8,544 nt of DNA, taken from positions 1 through 8,544 of the forward strand of contig JAJBVU010000089.1 in NCBI GenBank assembly GCA_020859645.1. The letters are read 5' to 3'. The stretch comes from Eubacterium sp. (GTDB lineage: Bacteria > Bacillota > Clostridia > Lachnospirales > CAG-274). This document shows positions 1 to 6,314 of the stretch, piece by piece. The position numbers were made by a program, and so were the translations under genes. Within the stretch, counting starts at the first letter, position 1, and each line of letters opens with the position of its first letter. The notes beneath the pieces are model-generated. The model was given only the letters and a program-made list of their open reading frames with translations. It was not told the DNA's origin and made no database searches.

Positions 1-59
1 TTTTTTGATATAACGATTATAAGTAATATCAGAATCAATATTAACTCTAAATCAGTCAT
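1..59 (-). CDS. 5' end of an unidentified hydrophobic protein (partial, runs off the window)
   Basis: An ATG at 59-57 opens a frame that stays open to the window edge and gives 19 residues, MTDLELILILILLIIVISK. After a short acidic start (residues 3-5) it is a nearly unbroken run of Leu, Ile and Val, which reads as a membrane segment or uncleaved signal anchor. The start is supported by a strong purine-rich ribosome binding site (AAGGGGGTG) about 5 nt upstream, and by a plausible promoter about 115 nt further up. It lies beyond the valS terminator, so it is probably a separate transcription unit. I do not recognise the family. It could be a small membrane peptide or the N-terminus of a larger membrane protein; the visible part cannot decide. 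Confidence 0.5.
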   Translation of the reverse strand, partial: MTDLELILILILLIIVISK

Positions 60-178
60 AAATTCACCCCCTTACGCTGTTATCTTCTTTTTCCTTTTAA
101 ACAGACTTACAAAGGGAGATATAACCGCCCGCAAAGCCTTTCGGCTCAACGTTTTTCGCTCATTCTCTTGTACAAAAT
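60..178 (-). other. Leader of the left-edge gene with a small GNRA-capped hairpin
   Basis: This noncoding stretch lies between the candidate promoter and the ATG. On the minus strand GAGCC-GAAA-GGCTT (147-134) can fold into a short hairpin with a GAAA tetraloop and one G-U pair at its base. A GC-rich patch (GCGGGCGG) and a purine-rich tract follow. I could not match it to a known riboswitch consensus, and there is no U-tract terminator in it. Confidence 0.3.
64..72 (-). promoter_or_regulatory. Ribosome binding site of the left-edge gene
   Basis: On the minus strand the sequence AAGGGGGTG sits about 5 nt before the ATG at 59. It is close to the anti-Shine-Dalgarno complement, and is the main reason for treating the short edge frame as a real gene start. 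Confidence 0.5.
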
Positions 179-180
179 TT

Positions 181-209
181 ATGTTACCATATTTTAGCTG
201 AATTTTCAA
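181..209 (-). promoter_or_regulatory. Candidate promoter for the left-edge gene
   Basis: The minus strand reads TTGAAA (209-204), a 17-bp spacer, then TAACAT (186-181). The -35 matches TTGACA at 5 of 6 positions and the -10 matches TATAAT at 4 of 6, including the first two bases and the last. Transcription would start near 174 and give a leader of about 115 nt before the ATG at 59. It lies downstream of the valS terminator, as expected for an independent unit. Confidence 0.45.
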
Positions 210-262
210 CTGCTTTTTCAGACATTTTACGAATTATTTGGCTGAACTGTAATATTTTCTGC

Positions 263-291
263 AAAAAAAGAGAGTACACGATGTACCCTCT
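263..291 (-). terminator. Intrinsic terminator after valS
   Basis: The minus-strand RNA has a 10-bp stem, AGAGGGUACA / UGUACUCUCU, with a 3-nt UCG loop and one G-U pair, followed directly by a run of U. It begins 26 nt after the valS stop. The A-run before the stem would also give a U-run on the opposite strand, so it could stop transcription in both directions. Confidence 0.9.
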
Positions 292-317
292 TTTAATATT
301 GTTAATTTTGTTGGTTA

Positions 318-2960
318 TTAAGCCTGTAAGCTTTCAAGCTGCTCTTTAACAGCCGCCAGCATTTTTGCGTACTTTTCGCCCTTGGCTTTTTCTTCGTTAA
401 TGACCTTTTCGGGGGCTTTGCCCACAAAGCCGGGGTTGGAAAGCTTTTTCTCAACACGCTCGACCTCTTTTTGAAGCTTTTCAACTTCCTTCTTAAGTCT
501 CTGAGTTTCCTTTTCAATGTCGATAAGCTCTGCAAAGGGAATTGAAATAAGTGCGCCGGGAATAACAAGGCTGACGAAGTCTCTGCCCTTGTCTGCGGCG
601 TTTTCTTCAATAACCACCTCTGAAGCAGAAGCCAGTGAAGCAAAGAATACCTTACCGTTTTCGAAAATTTCTCTTACCTCGGGGTTCTCCGAGCCTACAA
701 AAACCTCAACCTTCTTAGAGGGAGCAACGTTCATTTCGGCTCTGCGGTTTCTGATCGATTTAACAGCGGTCTTTATAAGCTCGATTGCCTTTTCTTCCTT
801 GGGGAAGTTATATTCTTCCTTATATTCCTCCCACTTTGAAATCATAATTGACTCTTCTTCACTCTGTACAGATTGGAAAATCTCCTCTGTGATGAAAGGC
901 ATACAGGGGTGAAGCAGCTTAAGAGATGTAATCAATACCTTTTTAAGTGTCCAAAGGGCGGCGTTTCGTGTGGGGTCGCTTTCGTTGTAAAGACGGGGCT
1001 TAACCATTTCAATATACCAGTCGCAGAACTCGTCCCAAACAAAGTCATATGTGTTTTGAACAGCTACGCCTAATTCATAGGCTTCTAAGTTGTCTGTTAC
1101 GTTCTTAACAAGGGTGTTTGCCTTTGACAAAATCCACTTGTCGGCGTCTGTCAGGTCTGAAAGACTGCACTTAGGCTCTTCATCGTCCTTGAAATTCATA
1201 AGAATGAAACGGGTAGCGTTCCAAAGCTTGTTTGTGAAGTTTCTGTTTGCGCTTACCTTTTCCTCACGCCAGCGCATATCGTTGCCGGGGGCATTGCCTG
1301 TGATGAGGGTCAGACGGAGAACGTCAGCCCCTACCTCTTTGATTACCTCAAGAGGATCTACGCCGTTGCCCAAAGACTTTGACATTTTTCTGCCCAAATT
1401 ATCACGAACAAGACCGTGTATAAGAACCTTTCTGAAGGGAACGTCCTTCATCTGCTCCATACCTGAGAAAACCATTCTTATAACCCAGAAGAAAATAATG
1501 TCATAGCCCGTAACGAGAACGCTTGTGGGGTAGAAATATTTAAGCTCTTCTGTTTCTTCGGGCCAGCCCAAAGTTGAGAAGGGCCAAAGAGCCGATGAGA
1601 ACCATGTGTCAAGGGTGTCCTCGTCCTGTGTTAAGTGGGTGTGACCGCACTTCTCGCATTTTTCGGGAGCAGTCTTGGCTACGTTTATGTGACCGCACTT
1701 GTCGCAGTAATAAGCCGGTATTCTGTGACCCCACCAAAGCTGACGGGAAATGCACCAGTCATGAATATTGTTGAGCCAGTGGAGATAGGTCTTTCCGAAA
1801 CGTTCGGGAATAAATTCAAGCCTGTGGTCGTTCAAAACCTCGATTGCGGGCTTTGCAAGCTCTTCCATTTTTACGAACCACTGACTTTTAATAAGAGGCT
1901 CGATAACGTCTCCGCAGCGGTCATGACAGCCTACGGCGTGGGTTATATCCTCTGTTTTGATATAAAGCCCCATTTCCTTAAGCTCTTCAACAATAACCTC
2001 TCTTGCGGCGTATCTGTCCATACCTTTAAACTTTCCGCCGTTTTCGTTAATTGTTCCGTCATCGTTAAGAATGTTAATTTTAGGCAGATTGTGTCTCTGA
2101 CCAACCTCGAAGTCATTGGGGTCGTGGGCGGGAGTTATTTTAACAACGCCTGTTCCGAAGGTCATATCAACGTAGGGGTCGGCAATTATGGGGATTTCTC
2201 TGCCTACAAAGGGAACTATACAGGTTTTGCCCACTACGTCGGTGTAACGGGGGTCATCGGGGTTTACTGCGATTGCCGTATCGCCTAAAAGTGTTTCGGG
2301 TCTTGTTGTGGCAAATTCCAAAAATTGGTCTGTGCCCTTAATGGGGTACTTAAGGTGCCAAAAATGACCCTGTTTGTCCTCGTGGTTTACCTCGGCGTCT
2401 GAAATTGTGGTCTGACAGGTGGGACACCAGTTTATAAGCTTTTCGCCCTTGTAGATATAGCCCTTTTTGTAAAGACGCAGGAACACCTCTGTAACGGCGT
2501 CTGAAAGCCCTTCGTCCATTGTGAAGCGCTCTCTGTCCCAGTCACAGGAAGAGCCTAATTTTTTAAGCTGATTTATAATTCTTGAGCCGTATTCGTCCTT
2601 CCAAGCCCAGGCACGCTTTAAAAATTCTTCTCTGCCGATGTCCTCTTTTGTCAAACCCTCTTCAGCCATTTGGTTTACGATTTTGACCTCGGTTGAAATG
2701 CTGGCGTGGTCTGTGCCCGGAATCCAAAGTGCGTTGTAGCCCTGCATACGTCTGAAACGTATGATCATATCCTGCATAGCATTGTCAAGGGCGTGACCCA
2801 TATGAAGTTGACCGGTTATGTTGGGCGGGGGAATAACGATTGTGAAGGGTTCTTTCTTGCTGTCGGGTTCCGCATGAAAATATTTCTTTTCAAGCCACTC
2901 ATTGTAGATTCTGTCCTCTACAACCGAGGGATTGTAGTTTTTTTCAAGCTGTTTGTACAT
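318..2960 (-). CDS. valS: Valine--tRNA ligase (ValRS)
   Basis: This cytoplasmic class I aminoacyl-tRNA synthetase attaches valine to tRNA-Val using ATP. The 880 residues match the usual full length. The HIGH signature appears as HMGH at residues 53-56 inside PPNITGQLHMGHA, and KMSKS is at 525-529. The CP1 editing domain, which removes mischarged threonine, carries TTRPETLLGD at 218-227. Cysteine pairs at 179/182, 419/422 and 435/438 look like zinc-knuckle remnants. The anticodon-binding region follows residue 600, and a C-terminal coiled-coil tRNA arm runs over about 810-880, with the family motif SNPGFVGKAPEKV. The start has an AAGGAGG site 9 nt upstream, inside the end of the transporter gene. 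The two genes overlap by 17 nt in different frames and share a T-box leader and a terminator. Confidence 0.98.
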   Translation of the reverse strand: MYKQLEKNYNPSVVEDRIYNEWLEKKYFHAEPDSKKEPFTIVIPPPNITGQLHMGHALDNAMQDMIIRFRRMQGYNALWIPGTDHASISTEVKIVNQMAEEGLTKEDIGREEFLKRAWAWKDEYGSRIINQLKKLGSSCDWDRERFTMDEGLSDAVTEVFLRLYKKGYIYKGEKLINWCPTCQTTISDAEVNHEDKQGHFWHLKYPIKGTDQFLEFATTRPETLLGDTAIAVNPDDPRYTDVVGKTCIVPFVGREIPIIADPYVDMTFGTGVVKITPAHDPNDFEVGQRHNLPKINILNDDGTINENGGKFKGMDRYAAREVIVEELKEMGLYIKTEDITHAVGCHDRCGDVIEPLIKSQWFVKMEELAKPAIEVLNDHRLEFIPERFGKTYLHWLNNIHDWCISRQLWWGHRIPAYYCDKCGHINVAKTAPEKCEKCGHTHLTQDEDTLDTWFSSALWPFSTLGWPEETEELKYFYPTSVLVTGYDIIFFWVIRMVFSGMEQMKDVPFRKVLIHGLVRDNLGRKMSKSLGNGVDPLEVIKEVGADVLRLTLITGNAPGNDMRWREEKVSANRNFTNKLWNATRFILMNFKDDEEPKCSLSDLTDADKWILSKANTLVKNVTDNLEAYELGVAVQNTYDFVWDEFCDWYIEMVKPRLYNESDPTRNAALWTLKKVLITSLKLLHPCMPFITEEIFQSVQSEEESIMISKWEEYKEEYNFPKEEKAIELIKTAVKSIRNRRAEMNVAPSKKVEVFVGSENPEVREIFENGKVFFASLASASEVVIEENAADKGRDFVSLVIPGALISIPFAELIDIEKETQRLKKEVEKLQKEVERVEKKLSNPGFVGKAPEKVINEEKAKGEKYAKMLAAVKEQLESLQA

Positions 2961-3855
2961 TTTTGATTTCCTCCTTGTGTGCCGATATGAAAACTATGGC
3001 TATTATAAAAGCAAAGCCTATTAAATCTGCCTTTGCAAACTCCGTCCCAAGCCAAAAATGGGAGATTATTGTTGAAACAACAGGCTCCGCACTGGCTAAA
3101 ACAGAGCCTTTGACAGGGCCTATGTAGGTTATGCCCTTTAAGTATATTGTGAAAGCTGCCAAAGCCCCTAAAATGCTTAAGCCCAAAAAGGCTAATATAG
3201 CGTCGGGGGTTCTCAGCAGGAATTTCGTAAAGCTTAGGGTGAAAACGCCGAAAACAACGCCGCTTGTGAGCATTCCCAGTCCCAAAACATTCATTGCTCC
3301 GTATTTTTTAAGTATTTCCTTCGGGGCTATGTTATAAACCACAACTCCGGCGGCGGAAATAAGCCCGTAAATAAGAGCCTGTTTTGAAATTACGAAGGTG
3401 TCAAGTCTGCCGTGGGTGGCTATTAAAAACGTGCCTATAAGAGCAAATATAACGGCAATAACCTCTTTCGCTTTGGGAAGTCTGGGAGTTCTGAAGCAGA
3501 CCCAAAAAATAATCAAAGCCGGTGAGGTATATTGAATGACAGTAGCCGTTCCCGAATTTGAATATTTTATTGCCAAAAGATAGGTCAGCTGACACATTAA
3601 AAGCCCTATAAAGGCAAAAACGAAAAAGTCCTTCATATCCTTTTTGTTTTTGAAAATTGAAAATACCTTTGTTTTGTTTTTGCAGAAAAGCACAAGGGTC
3701 AAAACAAACCCGGCAAACGCCATTCTGTAGGCTGTAAGCCACACAGGGTCTATGGCGTAGTTTATAAAAAGATATTGGGCGCAGGCGCCTGAAAAGCCCC
3801 ACAGTGAGCCGCCCAAAACAACCAAAAAGCTGCCTTTAAAATTATCGCTTTTCAT
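2944..3855 (-). CDS. EamA/DMT-superfamily transporter, candidate valine or branched-chain amino acid carrier
   Basis: This 303-residue polytopic membrane protein has the two-fold EamA repeat, at about residues 8-150 and 162-295, and ten predicted hydrophobic segments. The N-terminal motif GSLWGFSGACAQYLF and the second-repeat motif VLASAEPVVSTIISHFWLGT are typical of drug/metabolite transporters. Family members mostly move amino acids or other metabolites across the cytoplasmic membrane, often outward, and sequence alone does not give the substrate. The context does offer a clue: the gene lies between a T-box leader with a likely valine specifier and valS. I infer a role in valine or branched-chain amino acid traffic, with moderate to low certainty. 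The start at 3855 is the only reasonable one, because an in-frame TGA lies 6 nt upstream. Its ribosome binding site is oddly distant (15 nt). Confidence 0.9.
   Translation of the reverse strand: MKSDNFKGSFLVVLGGSLWGFSGACAQYLFINYAIDPVWLTAYRMAFAGFVLTLVLFCKNKTKVFSIFKNKKDMKDFFVFAFIGLLMCQLTYLLAIKYSNSGTATVIQYTSPALIIFWVCFRTPRLPKAKEVIAVIFALIGTFLIATHGRLDTFVISKQALIYGLISAAGVVVYNIAPKEILKKYGAMNVLGLGMLTSGVVFGVFTLSFTKFLLRTPDAILAFLGLSILGALAAFTIYLKGITYIGPVKGSVLASAEPVVSTIISHFWLGTEFAKADLIGFAFIIAIVFISAHKEEIKNVQTA
2970..2976 (-). promoter_or_regulatory. valS ribosome binding site inside the transporter gene
   Basis: AAGGAGG on the minus strand, 9 nt before the valS ATG (2960-2958), supports that start. The site lies inside the last codons of the upstream transporter gene, whose stop is at 2946-2944. 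Ribosomes finishing the transporter would therefore cross the valS start region. Confidence 0.85.
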
Positions 3856-3865
3856 AGTTTCTCAT
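3842..3865 (-). CDS. Possible 7-codon upstream ORF overlapping the transporter start
   Basis: An ATG at 3865-3863 reads MRNYEKR and then TAA, and overlaps the first 14 nt of the transporter gene in another frame. It lies 5 nt from the strong AAGGAG site at 3876-3871, whereas the transporter ATG is 15 nt from it. The sequence thus favours initiation on this short frame. It may be a translational coupling device, a brake, or chance; no codon run points to an attenuation peptide. Confidence 0.3.
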   Translation of the reverse strand: MRNYEKR

Positions 3866-3870
3866 ATTTT

Positions 3871-3876
3871 CTCCTT
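3871..3876 (-). promoter_or_regulatory. Ribosome binding site between the T-box terminator and the transporter
   Basis: AAGGAG on the minus strand. It is optimally placed for the upstream ATG at 3865 but has a 15-nt gap to the transporter ATG at 3855. The transporter has only a weak nearer site (GAG, about 5 nt before its ATG). Confidence 0.7.
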
Positions 3877-3889
3877 GATTATTTACACT

Positions 3890-3927
3890 AAAAAGGTCTT
3901 TCACCCTTGTTTTAAGGACGAAAGACC
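3890..3927 (-). terminator. Regulated terminator of the T-box leader
   Basis: The minus-strand RNA forms a long stem, GGUCUUUCGUCCUU paired with AAGGGUGAAAGACC (3927-3895), around an AAAAC loop with one mismatch, followed by five U (3894-3890). Its first bases overlap the end of the T-box sequence, as expected for a structure that competes with the antiterminator. Confidence 0.92.
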
Positions 3928-3940
3928 GTGGTACCACCTT
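3927..3940 (-). promoter_or_regulatory. T-box sequence (antiterminator 3' strand)
   Basis: AAGGTGGTACCACG on the minus strand matches the conserved T-box motif. Its UGG bulge pairs with the free acceptor end (NCCA) of the bound uncharged tRNA. Confidence 0.93.
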
Positions 3941-4038
3941 AATTCTTCCGACAGACGGAAGCACTTAATTATCCTTTAACGCAGGGTGCGTTTCCGCTTA
4001 ATAAGAATGTTTTCCTTTCGGCGGAAAAGCTCGGAAGC

Positions 4039-4041
4039 TAC
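4039..4041 (-). promoter_or_regulatory. Putative GTA (Val) specifier codon of the T-box
   Basis: The minus strand reads GAAG-GTA-GCTTCCGAGC. In known T-boxes the specifier follows a GAA-type motif and precedes a purine and a pyrimidine-rich CUUCCGAGC/CUUUUGAGC segment. GTA fits that frame and agrees with valS downstream. Glycine GGT and serine AGC are present in the other two registers but fit the position less well. Confidence 0.75.
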
Positions 4042-4226
4042 CTTCATAAACCGCATATATAAGAAGCCTCGCAGCTAAAAGAAGTGACAAAATAATCATT
4101 TCCTTATAAGCTTCTCTCTCTGAATAATGCTGCATTTATTACTCCTCTTCGTCACAGCCAATAGACTTATTTGTTTGAAAATGTGAGTAATTTTTCAAAA
4201 TTTTCTTGTTTTACAAAACCTGAAAA

Positions 4227-4469
4227 TTATTTCAGATAGTCATAAAAAGCTTCGGCTGCGGCTGTTTCATCGCTGCCGTCGGCGACTATTTTGAAGTCCT
4301 CTCCTTCATAAACGCCTATACTCATTACGCCCATAATGCTCTTTGCGTTAGCTGCGGCGTTCTCCTTTACAAGCTTGATTGAGCTTGAATATTGACTTGC
4401 AAGCTGAACAATCTTAGCAACGGTTCTGTCGCCGTCGGTTGAACCGACCTTTACAAGCTTTTCTACCAT
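4227..4469 (-). CDS. Crh-like HPr-family protein lacking the PTS histidine
   Basis: This 80-residue cytosolic protein has the HPr fold. The regulatory region KSIMGVMSIGV (residues 43-53) is almost identical to HPr, with Ser44 in the place of Ser46, the residue HPr kinase phosphorylates. VQLASQYSSSIKL (21-33) and ADGSDET (63-69) also match HPr. The active-site loop is degenerate: HPr has GIHARPA, but here the aligned stretch is TDGDRTV, so His15 is replaced by Gly13 while the arginine is kept as Arg15. It therefore should not pass phosphate in the sugar phosphotransferase system. Bacillus Crh (Gln at that position) is the closest known parallel and also sits next to whiA. I infer a CcpA co-regulator role. 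It follows whiA by 17 nt and has an AAGGAGG site beside the whiA stop. Confidence 0.9.
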   Translation of the reverse strand: MVEKLVKVGSTDGDRTVAKIVQLASQYSSSIKLVKENAAANAKSIMGVMSIGVYEGEDFKIVADGSDETAAAEAFYDYLK

Positions 4470-4486
4470 TTGGTGCTTCCTCCTTA

Positions 4487-5395
4487 TTATTCTTCGTTTT
4501 CTGCAAGTTTAATAATATTTTGCAGCCTGTGATATACGCCCGATTTTCCCAAAGGAGGGCTTAAAAGCCTGCCCAGCTCGGTATAGCTTGAGTCGGGGTT
4601 TTCAAGTCTCAGATAAGCAATTTCCTTAAGCTTGGGGCTTAAGCCTTTGAGCCTGTTTGTGTCTCTTAAGACCTTAATGGCGTTTTGCTCTCTGACAGAT
4701 GACTTGATTGTTTTGGCAATATTAGACGTTTCGCAGTTGTTTTTCCTGTTTAAATTGTTTCTTACCTCTTTTATAACCTTTATGTTTTCAAGCTTTAAAA
4801 GAGACAAATGAGCAGACATAATTCCCAGCATATCGGAAATTTGTTCGCTGTCCTTTATATAAACCACATAGCGGTTTTTTCGTTTTATAATTTTGGCGGC
4901 AATTCCCAAAGAGGTTATAAGCTCCTTAAGACCGTAGGCATGAGAATAATCCCTGTCGGAAAACTCCATATGATAATTTTTAACAGGGTCAGTCACAAAA
5001 CCGTTTATTAAAAAGCAGGTTCTGATATATGCTCCCTTGCAGCAGTCTTTTTTTGTGATTTGAGGATTTATGGGGCTTTCGCCTAAATAGGGCTTTAAAT
5101 ATGAGCCGCTTACGGTTAGAATTTTTATAACCGACGGCGTATCCTCTATTTTTATAACCGTTGTGTCTCCTGCCTTTTGGGGCGTTACGGAAACTTCCGC
5201 AAGGTCATAAATAAGATTTTTTATCCGCTCTGCGTGTCTCGGCTCGTCGCATATAAAAACCATAGGGTCTCTTGGATTTTTGGGGTCAAAAACACAGAGA
5301 TTGTTTATATAAGCCGAAAGCTCGGCGGTTTTGCAGTGGGCTTTAACATTTTCCTTTTGGAAAAGCTCCTCTTTAATTTCAGATGTAAATGACAT
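4487..5395 (-). CDS. whiA: WhiA-family DNA-binding regulator
   Basis: The 302 residues match the normal length for WhiA in Firmicutes. WhiA pairs a degenerate LAGLIDADG homing-endonuclease fold with a C-terminal helix-turn-helix. It is linked to cell division and chromosome segregation in Bacillus and to sporulation genes in Streptomyces. Visible here are the standard opening MSFTSEIKEEL, the LAGLIDADG-like segment YIRTCFLINGFVTDP (123-137), the linker NRKNNCETSNIAKTI (216-230) and the HTH SYTELGRLLSPPLGKSGVYHRL (about 270-291). The nuclease acidic motif is not preserved, as is usual, so cleavage is not expected. The start lies 6 nt after the rapZ stop with only a modest AAGG site, which suggests coupled translation. 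The HPr-like gene follows. Confidence 0.97.
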   Translation of the reverse strand: MSFTSEIKEELFQKENVKAHCKTAELSAYINNLCVFDPKNPRDPMVFICDEPRHAERIKNLIYDLAEVSVTPQKAGDTTVIKIEDTPSVIKILTVSGSYLKPYLGESPINPQITKKDCCKGAYIRTCFLINGFVTDPVKNYHMEFSDRDYSHAYGLKELITSLGIAAKIIKRKNRYVVYIKDSEQISDMLGIMSAHLSLLKLENIKVIKEVRNNLNRKNNCETSNIAKTIKSSVREQNAIKVLRDTNRLKGLSPKLKEIAYLRLENPDSSYTELGRLLSPPLGKSGVYHRLQNIIKLAENEE

Positions 5396-5401
5396 AGGCG
5401 C

Positions 5402-6268
5402 TTACCTTTTGGCGTCCTTGTCGATATCTCTGTGAGAGCTGAGAACGCTGTAGCCCTTTTCCGAAAGGTGCTTATACAAAAGCTCCGCAAAGGTTACGCT
5501 TCTGTGCTTGCCCCCTGTGCAGCCGAAAGCAATTACTAGGCTTGTTTTGCCCTCGTTTTTATAGTTGGGTATGAGAAACTCTATCATATCGCAAAGCTTA
5601 TCTGAAAAAGCCGCCGCCTCATCGGACTTTAAAACAAAGCTTGAAACTGTTTCGTCAAGACCCGTTAAATTCCTCATTTCGGGAATATAAAAGGGGTTTG
5701 GCAAAAATCTCACATCGAATACAAGATCCGCTTCAGGGGGAATACCGTATTTAAACCCAAAGGACATAACCGAAATTATCATAGAGTTAAAGTCCTTGTT
5801 GTTTAAAAAGATTTCATTAATCTGTGCCTTAAGGCTTCTTGTCAGCATTCCCGTTGTGTCTATAATATAGTCGGCTTTGGCTCTGACATTTTTCAAAAGC
5901 TCTCTTTCGGCTATAATTCCCGACTGAATTGTTCCCCCCTTCATAAGAGGGTGCATACGTCTTGTTTCCTTATAGCGCTTAATGAGAGTTGAGTCGGAGG
6001 CCTCCAAAAAAAGCACAACAAAATTAACATCGGCTGAATAGTCGTTCTCCAAAAACCTTAAGAGGTCGTCAAAACGCTTTCCTCCTCTTATGTCAATGCC
6101 CAGCGCCACCTTTTCCATTTCGGTTGAATTATTGCCGCATATTTCAACAAAGGTAGGCAGAAGAGCCGTAGGGAGATTATCTACGCAAAAATAACCTATA
6201 TCCTCCAAATATTTAAGAACAAGGCTTTTGCCTGCTCCGGACATACCTGTTACTATTACACATTCCAT
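5402..6268 (-). CDS. rapZ: RapZ/YvcJ-family nucleotide-binding protein
   Basis: This 288-residue P-loop protein has the family's usual length. Walker A is GMSGAGKS at residues 8-15, followed by YFCVDNLP (26-33), GIDIRGG (57-63), RRMHPL (103-108), GFKYGIP (171-177) and DVRFLPNP (185-192). The C-terminal domain carries GCTGGKHRSV (249-258), the signature of the RNA/ligand-binding half. In E. coli RapZ senses glucosamine-6-phosphate and steers decay of a small RNA. In Bacillus YvcJ binds and hydrolyses GTP and affects competence, and the role in Clostridia is unclear. The start has AAAGGCGGTG about 8 nt upstream and its own promoter in the gap before it. The usual partner yvcK/glmR is missing downstream, where whiA follows after 6 nt. 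Confidence 0.96.
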   Translation of the reverse strand: MECVIVTGMSGAGKSLVLKYLEDIGYFCVDNLPTALLPTFVEICGNNSTEMEKVALGIDIRGGKRFDDLLRFLENDYSADVNFVVLFLEASDSTLIKRYKETRRMHPLMKGGTIQSGIIAERELLKNVRAKADYIIDTTGMLTRSLKAQINEIFLNNKDFNSMIISVMSFGFKYGIPPEADLVFDVRFLPNPFYIPEMRNLTGLDETVSSFVLKSDEAAAFSDKLCDMIEFLIPNYKNEGKTSLVIAFGCTGGKHRSVTFAELLYKHLSEKGYSVLSSHRDIDKDAKR

Positions 6269-6314
6269 AAAGCCACCGCCTTTAAAAGAGAGCCGATGTT
6301 TTTCAACTCTATTT

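Larger units (their letters stand above)
3890..4168 (-). promoter_or_regulatory. T-box riboswitch leader, probably valine-specific, upstream of the transporter and valS
   Basis: This tRNA-sensing leader lets transcription continue when uncharged tRNA pairs with it. Several parts are visible on the minus strand. The Stem I entry reads GACGAAGAGGAGTA near 4153-4140. The AGAGAG element is at about 4119-4114, and its helix closes with GCTTCTT after GCTGCGAG. The specifier region reads GAAGGTAGCTTCCGAGC (4045-4029), where the triplet in the usual place is GTA (4041-4039), a valine codon followed by the expected purine. Stem III is the hairpin AACGCA-CCC-TGCGTT (3992-3978). The T-box sequence AAGGTGGTACCACG is at 3940-3927, just before the terminator. 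The valine reading is inferred from position and from valS downstream. No convincing promoter is visible between this leader and the HPr-like gene, so read-through from upstream is possible. Confidence 0.93.

Noticed and set aside
121..150. GCAAAGCC...GGC on the plus strand as part of a cyclic di-GMP-I (GEMM) riboswitch
   Set aside because: Only one short core word matches. The second half with GGTAGC and GGGTTACCG is absent, and the gene it would serve lies on the other strand.
1635..2288. Long plus-strand open frame antisense to valS
   Set aside because: It mirrors the codon pattern of valS, has no ribosome binding site and resembles no known protein.
3998..4135. A 45-codon frame on the minus strand inside the T-box leader, starting MQHYSEREAYKE after an AGGAG-like site
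   Set aside because: The apparent ribosome binding site is the conserved GAAGAGGAGTA of T-box Stem I, and the frame covers the AGAGAG and specifier elements. RNA structure explains the conservation better than a peptide.
4174..4199. Inverted repeat TTTGAAAA...TTTTCAAA downstream of the HPr-like gene as a terminator
   Set aside because: The stem is entirely A/T apart from one pair, and no U-run follows it in the minus direction, so it is unlikely to terminate transcription.
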